From an uncultured Prevotella sp. (lineage in GTDB: Bacteria > Bacteroidota > Bacteroidia > Bacteroidales > Bacteroidaceae): 35,935 bases of DNA. The notes beneath the pieces were generated by a model. That model saw nothing but the letters and a program-made list of their open reading frames with translations. It had not been told where the DNA came from and did not search any database. The stretch spans positions 1 through 35,935 of the forward strand of contig CAJOFE010000029.1 in NCBI GenBank assembly GCA_905233825.1. The letters run 5' to 3'. Of this stretch, positions 1 through 7,444 are shown in pieces. Made by a program: the position numbers and the translations under genes. Within the stretch, counting starts at the first letter, position 1; each line of letters begins with the position of its first letter.

Positions 1-77
1 AGACGCAAGAATTGCCAATTACTCATGAATTATGTTTTTTTATATATGTTCCTGACCTTTGGTTCACAATTATTTGC

Positions 78-85
78 TATCTTTG
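78..85 (+). promoter_or_regulatory. -7 promoter box of the first CotH-like gene
   Basis: TATCTTTG matches the Bacteroidetes -7 consensus TAnnTTTG. The nearest TTTG upstream (58-61) is only 16 bases away, shorter than the usual 19-21, so the -33 half is not convincing. Transcription from here would give a leader of roughly 80 bases. Confidence 0.5.
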
Positions 86-116
86 CACGCAAAAGCATGC
101 GAGCCTGCTCGTGCTC

Positions 117-141
117 GGCCATCCAAGCGTGCTTGATGGCC
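117..141 (+). other. Hairpin in the 5' leader of the first CotH-like gene
   Basis: GGCCATC and GATGGCC form a 7-bp stem. After one bulged C it continues with AAG/CTT, closing a four-base loop. It lies between the -7 box and the start codon, so it would be in the mRNA leader. A role in mRNA stability or translation is inference. Confidence 0.4.
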
Positions 142-171
142 CTCGCTGAATTGCAGCCGTGCATAAAATTA

Positions 172-1770
172 ATGAACATGAAACGCTATCTCTACGGAAT
201 CTTTCTGTTGTTCCTACCCCTCACGGTCGTTGCTGCCAACGACGACCTGCCTATGATTACCATCACCACCGATACTGCGCTGAACGCCCAGACAAAGGTG
301 ACGGCACAGATGCAGGCAGGCGACTACACAGGCCCTATCGGTATCAAACTACGCGGCAACAGCTCGCTCAGTTTCAATCAGAAGAAATACACGCTTGAAC
401 TACGCAACGAGCAGGGCGGCGAGGTAGAGGCGCCCCTCTTGGGTTTGCCTGCCCACAGCAAATGGGTGCTGCTGGCTCCCTACAACGATGTATCGATGGT
501 GCGCGACCCGCTGGCTTTTCAGCTGTGGCGCGACATGGGGCATTGGGGGCCTCGTACCCACATGGTGGAGCTCACTGTCGATGGCGACTACCGAGGCATC
601 TACATCCTATCGGAAGCTATCAAGCGCGGTCAGGACCGGGTAGATATTGCCAAGCTGAAGAAAAGCGACGTGGAGGGACGCGACGTGACGGGCGGCTATC
701 TGCTACGCATCGATACTTACGATGAGGATGACTATACCTTCTCCTCGAAAGTGCCTGGCATTGGAGAGGGCATCATGACCAGTCAGATTACCTGGTCGTG
801 CATCTATCCGAAGAAGCGTAAACTGCAACCCGAGCAGGCCGCCTATATCGAGGCCTTCATCGACAGCGTGGAACTCACCATCCAGTCGGAGCATTTCACC
901 GATCCCCGCTGGGGCTATGAGCGCTATATCGACGTGCCCTCGTTCATTGACTACTTCATCCATACCGAGCTCAGCCTCAACGCCGACGGCTACAAACGCA
1001 GTGCCTATTTCTACAAGGAGAAGCAGAAGGCCGACGGCACTGGTGGAAAGCTGGTGGCAGGCCCTGTGTGGGACTACAACCTTGCCTATGGCAACTGTAA
1101 CTTCTGCAATGCCAACATCATCGATGCCTGGTGCTTCGAGGGAGGCAACACGCAGCCCACGCCTGCCCTGTGGCAACGACTGCTGCAAGACCCCGCTTTC
1201 CGTAAGGCCGTGAAGAAGCGCTATCAAGAACTGCGCAAGGGAGTGCTCTCGAATGAGGCCATCAACAAATATATCGATACGCATGTCAATCTGGTGAAGC
1301 CCTACATAGAGAAGCACTTTGCCCTCTATCCCGAACTGTTAAAAGATGGGCAGCAACAAGAAGCGCAACCTGCCCAGCAACCAACGGGCTTCACGGGCTT
1401 CGGCAGATTCCCTGGCTTCGGAGGAGGTTTTGGTGGCGGATTCGGCGGCGGTTTTGGCGGGGGCTTTGGAGGCTTCGGTGGAATGGACGCCATCAGCTGG
1501 TTTGCAGCCTACCGCGTCAGTTCCTACGACGAAGAAATCAAAGTGCTGAAGCAATGGCTAGCTGACCGTCTGGCCTTCCTCGACAAGAGCATCGAGCGCT
1601 TCGACAAGGACTTCGAGCCCCATATCCAAGAACCCGTAGAAATGAAGGGACCTAACTTCCCTGGCGGTTTCCCGGGTAGAGGTTTTCCTGGTGGCGGATT
1701 CCCAGGTGGAGGTTTTCCTGGCGGTTTCCAAGGCGGATTCCCTGGCGGTGGCTTTCAGTTCCCCTTCTAA
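172..1770 (+). CDS. Secreted CotH-like protein with Gly/Phe-rich C-terminal tail
   Basis: A CotH-family (spore-coat-kinase-like fold) protein of about 532 residues. The start at 172 (MNMKRYLYG; 178 is equally possible) gives a signal peptide ending near VVAAND; longer upstream in-frame starts would bury it. Family features are visible in order: a GNSS segment followed by a K-K-Y-T-L strand, a W-V-L-L-A-PYND-x3-RDPLA stretch, GDYRGIYILSE, and a core motif GPVWDYNLAYGN with the expected W-D. Two low-complexity blocks follow: five FGGG-type units (about residues 415-437) and a G-F-P-G-G-rich tail (about 497-532). No T9SS sorting domain is seen, unlike the other CotH-like gene here. CotH proteins can phosphorylate protein substrates; the substrate here is unknown. 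The gene converges with its neighbour and their stops overlap by 4 nt. Confidence 0.8.
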   Translation: MNMKRYLYGIFLLFLPLTVVAANDDLPMITITTDTALNAQTKVTAQMQAGDYTGPIGIKLRGNSSLSFNQKKYTLELRNEQGGEVEAPLLGLPAHSKWVLLAPYNDVSMVRDPLAFQLWRDMGHWGPRTHMVELTVDGDYRGIYILSEAIKRGQDRVDIAKLKKSDVEGRDVTGGYLLRIDTYDEDDYTFSSKVPGIGEGIMTSQITWSCIYPKKRKLQPEQAAYIEAFIDSVELTIQSEHFTDPRWGYERYIDVPSFIDYFIHTELSLNADGYKRSAYFYKEKQKADGTGGKLVAGPVWDYNLAYGNCNFCNANIIDAWCFEGGNTQPTPALWQRLLQDPAFRKAVKKRYQELRKGVLSNEAINKYIDTHVNLVKPYIEKHFALYPELLKDGQQQEAQPAQQPTGFTGFGRFPGFGGGFGGGFGGGFGGGFGGFGGMDAISWFAAYRVSSYDEEIKVLKQWLADRLAFLDKSIERFDKDFEPHIQEPVEMKGPNFPGGFPGRGFPGGGFPGGGFPGGFQGGFPGGGFQFPF

Positions 1771-3755
1771 TCATTTAGCTCGCTGGCTAACTGCTCCGTC
1801 TGCTGTCGTGTGACGTTCGAGTAATAGACGATGCGGCGCGTGTCAATCACTTCACCCTTGCGATAGTGACGCGGACGGTCGTCGTAGCTGGTGTAGAGCA
1901 GGGCCGTAAGCACAGAATTCACGTTCTGAGGCTCATCGACTATCATCATTTTTTCCTTGCTGCTAACGATACCGAAGCGGTCATCGATGTTCACCCATCC
2001 CTTTCCCATGTAGTAAGTACGGTGCTTCGTGGTCAGCTCATCCTCGCTGATGGCCAGCAAACCGCCTTTCTCGCAGAGGATGGTACAGTCCTCACGTGCC
2101 CGTATCGTATCCGTATAGATGACGGCGTTGCCTGCCGTGGAATGGATGGCGAAGCGCATATCAAGGGCCGAGTCGTTGCAGAGCAGATGACCGTACAACG
2201 TCCATTCGTCGCCATCGAGCAGATATCGAGGATTATCAGCTGGTACGGCATTGGTGCGCCTGCCCTCTACCTCGTACCATCCTAAGAGGTTGCCCGTGTT
2301 GTGGGCCTTGAAGGGAACAATCAGATTTGAGGTTTGAGGTTTGAGGCTTGAGGCTTGATGGGGAGCGATGTATCCTGTATAGCTTTTCAGGCCTTCACTC
2401 CAGCTGAAGCAGGTAAAATGGTCTTTGGTGCTGGCACGTACCACGTTCTGACAGGGCAGCACGCGGGCCGCCGAATAGCGCTGACGGAATGCCTCCCACT
2501 CTGTAGGCACCAAGTCAGCGGTGCTCCACACGTGGTGCATCAGCCAGGTCATCATCACGCGGTGAGCCTGCACACCCATCCTTCGGGCACCGATGTCGCT
2601 ACGCAGCAGCCACGAGCCATCGGGAGTGGTCTGCTGACGGTGGCGTATCATCTCGAAGGCCAGCTGCTCCAACATCAATGCATCGGGGTCGCGCAAGATG
2701 CAGGCCATCGTCGAGTAGCTCGTAATCTGGTCATAGAGGAACAGGCTCCAGTCGTTGCCATTGGGCATCGCCAGCTCACCGTCGCTCAGCGCCAGCCACC
2801 ACAGCACGTTGTCGCACACCTCGCGGCAGTTGTGGAGAAGGGAAGCCCCCTCCTTCCTCCCCAGGGCCAGTGCTGCTTCTCCCAGTTCTTGGATGACCAC
2901 GTTCTGATAGCTGGTATGGAAATAGTTGTGGTTCTGCAACGTGTAGTCGGGGTAGAGGTTTGCACCGCGATAGAGCTCACAGACACGCCTACCTTTATAC
3001 ACCACCGTCTTGTCCTTTTCATCGTCAGGATGAGAATAGCTGTTGATGGCAAAGTCGTACATACGCTCTCGCCAATAGGGTGCCAACTCGTCAGTGGGAA
3101 ACAAAGCCAGCGTGGCGGCCAGCACATCCACTTCCCAGCCGTTCTCCTCGGCCTTCGTATCGCCTTTGTAGCCCGTGAGCGCCATGCGTTCCAGCTCGTA
3201 GTTGCACTCCGCCTTCAGCAACTGATAGATGTACTTGCGTTGCTGTTCCGTGAGACTGTCCCAGAGGAATGCCGCCTGATAGGCCACGCTCATGGCCCAT
3301 AGCGAACTCTCCCACACATGGTCCTTATCGCTGACAGAGCCCCAGTAGTGGCCATCGGCACACACCTTCAGGCGGTTCGCCTTGTGCGTAGAATAAGCGA
3401 ACACCAGCGACTGTCGGGCCATCCGCTCCACGTCGTCCCACGTCACATCCTCGGGCAATGTTGTCTTTCCCCTGGCATATTTCGTGAGAAAGGCGCACAC
3501 CATTCCCATATCGGCATTCGGGCGCACACCATCCTCGTTTGACTTCATCGTGTTGTTCGAGCGGAAGCAACCGCACGCCTCGCCCACACTATTTGGCTCC
3601 TGACACGGCTGGAAGTCAGCCTTCATATATGTAGTGAATCGCGTCAGCATCTGCAATAGCGAGTCCTGCATTTGCTGTTCCGGCATAAACGCAGCCACAC
3701 GCAAGGTTCCTGCGAGCAGCATCACCACAATGGCAAATAATTGTTTCCTGTTCAT
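1767..3755 (-). CDS. Secreted alpha/alpha-toroid protein, possibly polysaccharide-lyase-like
   Basis: About 662 residues. The start at 3755 (MNRKQLFAIVVMLL) gives a clean signal peptide and fits the promoter; an upstream extension would cover the promoter. The first two-thirds is Trp-rich and helical with lines such as HVWESSLWAMSVA, ENGWEVDVLAATL and a NHNYFH motif, as in (alpha/alpha) toroid glycan-active enzymes. The last third looks beta-rich and includes GKGWVNIDDRFGIV, reminiscent of the beta domains of PL8-type lyases. The catalytic assignment is inference and a non-enzymatic role is possible. A seven-base repeat array is inserted in frame (peptide around SSLKPQTSNLI). The 4-nt overlap of stop codons with the convergent CotH gene leaves no room for a separate terminator. 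Confidence 0.6.
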   Translation of the reverse strand: MNRKQLFAIVVMLLAGTLRVAAFMPEQQMQDSLLQMLTRFTTYMKADFQPCQEPNSVGEACGCFRSNNTMKSNEDGVRPNADMGMVCAFLTKYARGKTTLPEDVTWDDVERMARQSLVFAYSTHKANRLKVCADGHYWGSVSDKDHVWESSLWAMSVAYQAAFLWDSLTEQQRKYIYQLLKAECNYELERMALTGYKGDTKAEENGWEVDVLAATLALFPTDELAPYWRERMYDFAINSYSHPDDEKDKTVVYKGRRVCELYRGANLYPDYTLQNHNYFHTSYQNVVIQELGEAALALGRKEGASLLHNCREVCDNVLWWLALSDGELAMPNGNDWSLFLYDQITSYSTMACILRDPDALMLEQLAFEMIRHRQQTTPDGSWLLRSDIGARRMGVQAHRVMMTWLMHHVWSTADLVPTEWEAFRQRYSAARVLPCQNVVRASTKDHFTCFSWSEGLKSYTGYIAPHQASSLKPQTSNLIVPFKAHNTGNLLGWYEVEGRRTNAVPADNPRYLLDGDEWTLYGHLLCNDSALDMRFAIHSTAGNAVIYTDTIRAREDCTILCEKGGLLAISEDELTTKHRTYYMGKGWVNIDDRFGIVSSKEKMMIVDEPQNVNSVLTALLYTSYDDRPRHYRKGEVIDTRRIVYYSNVTRQQTEQLASELND
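2326..2358 (+). repeat. Heptanucleotide array inside the toroid gene
   Basis: Three TTTGAGG units (2326-2346), one CTTGAGG and a partial CTTGA, a strict 7-bp period for 4.7 copies. On the coding (minus) strand it reads as CCTCAAA-type units and encodes the low-complexity peptide SSLKPQTSNL between two otherwise ordinary segments. Confidence 0.9.
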
Positions 3756-3778
3756 CCTCGTTCTGTTCTTTTTAGCTG

Positions 3779-3809
3779 CAAAGATAATGCAAAGCGTGTA
3801 AAAAGCAAA
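3779..3809 (-). promoter_or_regulatory. Promoter of the toroid gene
   Basis: On the minus strand: TTTG (3809-3806), 19 bases, then TATCTTTG (3786-3779), a full match to the Bacteroidetes primary promoter. It lies 23 bases before the ATG at 3755 and supports that start. Confidence 0.8.
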
Positions 3810-3874
3810 ATAAAACACCGTTTATTTTCAAAAGGACATTGAAATCTAAGGGCATTATATAATAAAATGGCGGG

Positions 3875-4831
3875 GTGATACGTTATAAAGATGTGTTTAG
3901 GCGAATTCTGCTGATATTGGCCCTGTCGGTTATGGCCTGCTTGGAAGCAGGAGCACAGTACGACCCGTCGTTCAGTCACTACTGGGCGATGCCGACGGCG
4001 TTTAACCCTGCTGCCGTAGGCAAACAGGAGAAAATAAACTTCACCGCTGCCTATTCGATGGCGCTGGCGGGCTTTAAGCGCAACCCCAACACGATGTATG
4101 CCTCGGGCGACTTGCCCTTCTACATGCTCGGCACCTATCATGGCATAGGCCTGAGATTCGTAAATGATGCCATCGGCCTTTTCTCGCACAAAAACCTCGG
4201 CGTGCAGTATGCCTACAGGCAGAAACTCTTCGGCGGCATGCTGGCCGTTGGTGTGCAGGCAGGGATACTTAGCGAAAGCTTCAAAGGAACGAAGCTCGAC
4301 GTAGAGATGGCTGGCGACCCTGCCTTCGCCACATCGGAGGTAACGGGAACGGCTGTCGATCTGGGTGCCGGACTATGGTATCAGCGCAAGGGATGGTATG
4401 CCGGCGCCTCGGTGCAACACCTCACATCGCCCACCGTGGAAATAGGTGAAACGAACCAGTTGGACGTGTCAATGGCATATTATTTGATAGCAGGATGCAA
4501 TATTCGGTTCAGAAATCCGTTATTATCAATACAGCCCTCTGTAATGGGACGTTCAGACGGAGTGGGCTATCGTGCCGACATCACAACCCGACTGACCTAC
4601 ACCCACGAAGGGCGACGGATGTATGTAGGTGCAGGATATAGCCCAGAGAACTCGGTGACGATATACCTCGGAGGCGACTTCCACGGCATCCTGCTGGGAT
4701 ATAGCTACGAAGCCTACACCAACGGCATCAGCCTGGGCAACGGCTCGCACGAGCTGTACGTGGGCTACCAAAGCGACCTGAACCTCTTTAAGAAGGGGAA
4801 AAACAAGCATCAGAGTGTGAGGATACTCTGA
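3875..4831 (+). CDS. porP: PorP/SprF family T9SS outer-membrane protein
   Basis: 318 residues, the usual size for the family. A GTG start at 3875 precedes a signal peptide (RRILLILALSVMACLEAGAQ) and the family's typical opening YDPSFSHYWAMPTAFNPAAVG. The rest is a series of amphipathic beta strands ending near the C terminus, as in an outer-membrane barrel. PorP/SprF proteins interact with the GldK/GldN ring and are needed for T9SS secretion or gliding. It is the first gene of the gldKLMN operon, 32 bases before gldK. No ATG gives the same signal peptide, so GTG is preferred; no clear TAnnTTTG box was found just upstream. Confidence 0.88.
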   Translation: MIRYKDVFRRILLILALSVMACLEAGAQYDPSFSHYWAMPTAFNPAAVGKQEKINFTAAYSMALAGFKRNPNTMYASGDLPFYMLGTYHGIGLRFVNDAIGLFSHKNLGVQYAYRQKLFGGMLAVGVQAGILSESFKGTKLDVEMAGDPAFATSEVTGTAVDLGAGLWYQRKGWYAGASVQHLTSPTVEIGETNQLDVSMAYYLIAGCNIRFRNPLLSIQPSVMGRSDGVGYRADITTRLTYTHEGRRMYVGAGYSPENSVTIYLGGDFHGILLGYSYEAYTNGISLGNGSHELYVGYQSDLNLFKKGKNKHQSVRIL

Positions 4832-4859
4832 AATGAGGAATGAAAAATGAAGATTGAGA
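4832..4859 (+). repeat. Heptanucleotide array upstream of gldK
   Basis: Units AATGAGG, AATGAAA, AATGAAG, ATTGAGA at an exact 7-bp period, immediately after the porP stop. It is complementary, with G-U pairs and few mismatches, to the array in the gldK signal-peptide codons (4946-4973), so the gldK start would be in the loop of a hairpin. Confidence 0.75.
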
Positions 4860-4863
4860 ATAA

Positions 4864-6408
4864 ATGATATTAATGATAAAGAATATGATGAAGAATGAAA
4901 AGATGAGAACAGGAAACGGGAAGAGGGCAATGCTCACCGCATTACTCATTTCTCATTTCTCATTTCTCATTTTACTTACTTCCTGCTTCGGCGGAAAGGA
5001 AACGATGGCCAACGGCGGCGAGCTGACGGGGGCCAGCGGACGCGCTTTCGCAGAACCTGCTCCTTACGGCATGGTGCTCATCAAACGCGGACACCTGAAG
5101 ATGGGTGAGGAAAAGACAGATTCGCTATGGGGACGACAAACGCCGGTGCGCGACATCAGCGTGGAGGGCTTCTGGATGGACGACACGGAGATTACCAACT
5201 CGGAGTACCGCCAGTTCGTAGCCTACGTGCGCGACAGTATCATCCGTGAGCGTATGGCCGACCCCAACTATGGCGGCGATGAGAGCTACAAGATTGAGGA
5301 GGACAAGAACGGCGACCCCATCAAGCCTTATCTGAACTGGAAGAAGGCGCTGCCCCGCAAGCCAAATGAGGACGAGCAGCGCGCCTTGGAGAGTGTCTAT
5401 ATCACCAATCCCGTAACGGGCGAGAAGATGCTCGACGCACGTCAGATGAACTTCCGCTACGAAATCTATGACTACACCGAGGCAGCCAAGCGCCAGTATC
5501 GTGAGAACGCAGAGGAGCGCCACTTGGACACCGACCAGTGGAACAGGCAGCGGCAGGGAGGTATCTATGATGAGAAAATCTTCATCTCGAAAGATACCGC
5601 CTACATCGACGATGAGGGAAAGATTCACAACGAGACCATCAACCGTGAATATACCGGACCGTGGGATTTCCTGAACACGTACATTATTAATATATATCCC
5701 GACACCACATGTTGGGTGAACGACTTCCCCAATGCCGACAACGAGATGTACATGCGCAACTACTTCTCAAACTCGGCCTACAACGACTACCCCGTGGTGG
5801 GCGTAACTTGGGAACAGGCCAACGCCTTCTGCGCCTGGCGCACGGAATATCTGTTGAAAGGACTCGGTCCAGCAGCCCGCTTCGTGCAGCGCTATCGCCT
5901 GCCTACAGAGGCGGAATGGGAATTTGCCGCTCGCGGCAAGAACCAGAACGAGTTCCCCTGGGAGAACGAGGATGTGGCCAGCGGCAAGGGATGTTTCTTC
6001 GCCAATTTCAAGCCTGATGACGGTAACTACACAAAGGACGGCAACCTCATCACCTCGAAGGCAGGCATCTACAGCGCTAACAGTAACGGACTCTTCGACA
6101 TGGCTGGTAACGTGGCTGAATGGACCAGCACTATCTATACAGAAGCCGGTGTTGATGCTATGAACGACCTCAACCCGCAACTGAGCTACAAGGCAGCCCT
6201 CGAAGACCCCTACCGTCTGAAGAAGAAGAGCGTACGCGGTGGCTCGTGGAAAGACCCCGAGAGCTATATCCGCTCCGCCTGGCGCACCAGCGAATATCAG
6301 AACCAGCCACGCTCGTACATCGGCTTCCGCTGTGTACGCAGTCTGGCCAACACCACCAGCGAGAAGGCAAAGCCCGTGAAGGCAACAACCAAGAAATCGA
6401 AAAAATAA
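4864..6408 (+). CDS. gldK: GldK, T9SS ring lipoprotein with FGE-sulfatase-like fold
   Basis: 514 residues. Forms the periplasmic, outer-membrane-associated ring of the T9SS with GldN. A lipoprotein signal is present: hydrophobic core LISHFSFLILLTSC with the acceptor Cys at about residue 41. The body carries formylglycine-generating-enzyme/SUMF-like landmarks: MVLIKRGHLKMG near the N terminus, WMDDTEITNSEYRQF, YRLPTEAEWEFAARG, MAGNVAEWTS, RGGSWKD and a final YIGFRCVRS. GldK proteins use this fold structurally, not as an active enzyme (family knowledge). Several in-frame ATGs (4864, 4873, 4885, 4888, 4903) would all keep the signal peptide, so the start is uncertain. The hydrophobic core is encoded by a 7-bp repeat array. 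Confidence 0.92.
   Translation: MILMIKNMMKNEKMRTGNGKRAMLTALLISHFSFLILLTSCFGGKETMANGGELTGASGRAFAEPAPYGMVLIKRGHLKMGEEKTDSLWGRQTPVRDISVEGFWMDDTEITNSEYRQFVAYVRDSIIRERMADPNYGGDESYKIEEDKNGDPIKPYLNWKKALPRKPNEDEQRALESVYITNPVTGEKMLDARQMNFRYEIYDYTEAAKRQYRENAEERHLDTDQWNRQRQGGIYDEKIFISKDTAYIDDEGKIHNETINREYTGPWDFLNTYIINIYPDTTCWVNDFPNADNEMYMRNYFSNSAYNDYPVVGVTWEQANAFCAWRTEYLLKGLGPAARFVQRYRLPTEAEWEFAARGKNQNEFPWENEDVASGKGCFFANFKPDDGNYTKDGNLITSKAGIYSANSNGLFDMAGNVAEWTSTIYTEAGVDAMNDLNPQLSYKAALEDPYRLKKKSVRGGSWKDPESYIRSAWRTSEYQNQPRSYIGFRCVRSLANTTSEKAKPVKATTKKSKK
4946..4973 (+). repeat. Heptanucleotide array encoding the GldK signal-peptide core
   Basis: TCATTTC x3 plus TCATTTT, four exact 7-bp units. Because 7 is not a multiple of 3, the units are read in successive frames and give the peptide SHFSFLIL, the hydrophobic region just before the lipobox. 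Confidence 0.92.
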
Positions 6409-6436
6409 ATTGTAAATCGTCAACTTGTAAATTACA
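6402..6436 (+). repeat. Degenerate heptamer-like tract between gldK and gldL
   Basis: The short gldK-gldL gap reads as loosely related 7-bp units (TTGTAAA, TCGTCAA, CTTGTAA, ATTACAA). The period is plausible but the copies are diverged; it resembles the sharper arrays nearby. Confidence 0.4.
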
Positions 6437-7444
6437 ATGACCACGTATAGTAAATTCAACGTAATCTATCGCCTGCAGAAATGGCTCGACAGCGTGCCTG
6501 GACAGACGTTCATGAACTATGCCTACAGCTGGGGCGCATCTATCGTGATTCTGGGTGCACTCTTCAAGCTGACCCACTTGCCAGGAGCTAACTTCATGTT
6601 GTTCCTGGGTATGGGCACTGAGGTGCTGGTGTTCTTCATTGCCGGCTTCGACCGTCCCTTCGACAAGACCGAGGACGGGAAGGAGCTGCCCACGCATGTC
6701 ATCGATGAGGAAGAAGCAAGAGTCAGTGGTGGCGGCATCATCGGCGGCGGTGGGAGTGGCACTATCGTCATCGGTGGTGATGGCGGAGGTACCATACCTG
6801 AAGGTGCTGTACCCGCTACGGGCGAAGGAGCTTCTATGGAAGCACCCACAGGAGCCGTAGGAGGCACCTTCGGTGGCGGCATCATCGGCGGCGGCGGTGG
6901 CGGTATCATCGGTGGAGGTGGCGGCATCATTGGTGGTGGTGGTGGTAGTGGCACCATCGTCATTGGAGGTGGCGGCAACGTGCCTGAAGGTGCTGAAGGT
7001 ACAATCGGTGAAGGCGAGGGCACTTCTATGGGAGCCCCCACAGGAGCCGTAGGAGGCACTTTCGGTGGCGGCATCATCGGCGGCGTTATCAGCCAGCAGC
7101 CTGAGTTGCCCGACATTGATCCCGAAGAGATGGAGGAAGCCACGCAGAACTACGTGGAGCAGCTAAAGAACCTGACTGAGACGCTGAAGAAGGTCGGTGA
7201 ACAGAGCGAACGTCTGACTCGTGACAGCGAGGAGATGGAGAACCTGAACCGCACACTGACAGGCATCTGCAAGGTCTATGAGATGCAACTGAAGGGTGCC
7301 AGCCAGCAGATTGGCACCATCGACCAGATCAACGAGCAGTCGAAGCGCATGGCCGAGCAGATTGCTGAGCTGAACAAGATCTACACCCGCATGATCGAGG
7401 CCATGACGGTGAACATGCCAAAGGTAGTAAAAAGTGAAGAATAA
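6437..7444 (+). CDS. gldL: GldL, inner-membrane T9SS motor component with Gly-rich insertion
   Basis: 335 residues, longer than I expect for GldL (roughly 200-270). The N terminus is typical: WLDSVPGQTFMNYAYSWGAS, then two transmembrane helices (about residues 33-70) with the conserved LFKLTHLPGANFML loop, ending in FFIAGFDRPFD. GldL forms a pentamer around a GldM dimer and converts proton flow to motion (established for the family). Residues about 95-230 are a Gly/Ile/Thr-rich region made of two 64-residue tandem copies. A predicted coiled coil (about 235-330) closes the protein. Its stop codon overlaps the gldM start by one base (TAATG), so the two are probably translationally coupled. Confidence 0.93.
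   Translation: MTTYSKFNVIYRLQKWLDSVPGQTFMNYAYSWGASIVILGALFKLTHLPGANFMLFLGMGTEVLVFFIAGFDRPFDKTEDGKELPTHVIDEEEARVSGGGIIGGGGSGTIVIGGDGGGTIPEGAVPATGEGASMEAPTGAVGGTFGGGIIGGGGGGIIGGGGGIIGGGGGSGTIVIGGGGNVPEGAEGTIGEGEGTSMGAPTGAVGGTFGGGIIGGVISQQPELPDIDPEEMEEATQNYVEQLKNLTETLKKVGEQSERLTRDSEEMENLNRTLTGICKVYEMQLKGASQQIGTIDQINEQSKRMAEQIAELNKIYTRMIEAMTVNMPKVVKSEE
6722..7105 (+). repeat. In-frame 192-bp tandem duplication in gldL
   Basis: Landmarks recur exactly 192 bp (64 codons) apart: the AGTGGC of SGTIVIGG at 6755 and 6947, and ACAGGAGCCGTAGGAGGCAC at 6848 and 7040. Each copy runs GGGIIGGGG, SGTIVIGG, PEGA, then APTGAVGGTFGGGIIGG. Between the copies lie extra GGGGGIIG units. Boundaries are approximate because the unit edges are Gly-rich. 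Confidence 0.85.

Noticed and set aside
6523..7143. Proline-rich 206-residue ORF antisense to gldL
   Set aside because: It is the mirror image of the Gly-rich codons; no start signal or family resemblance.
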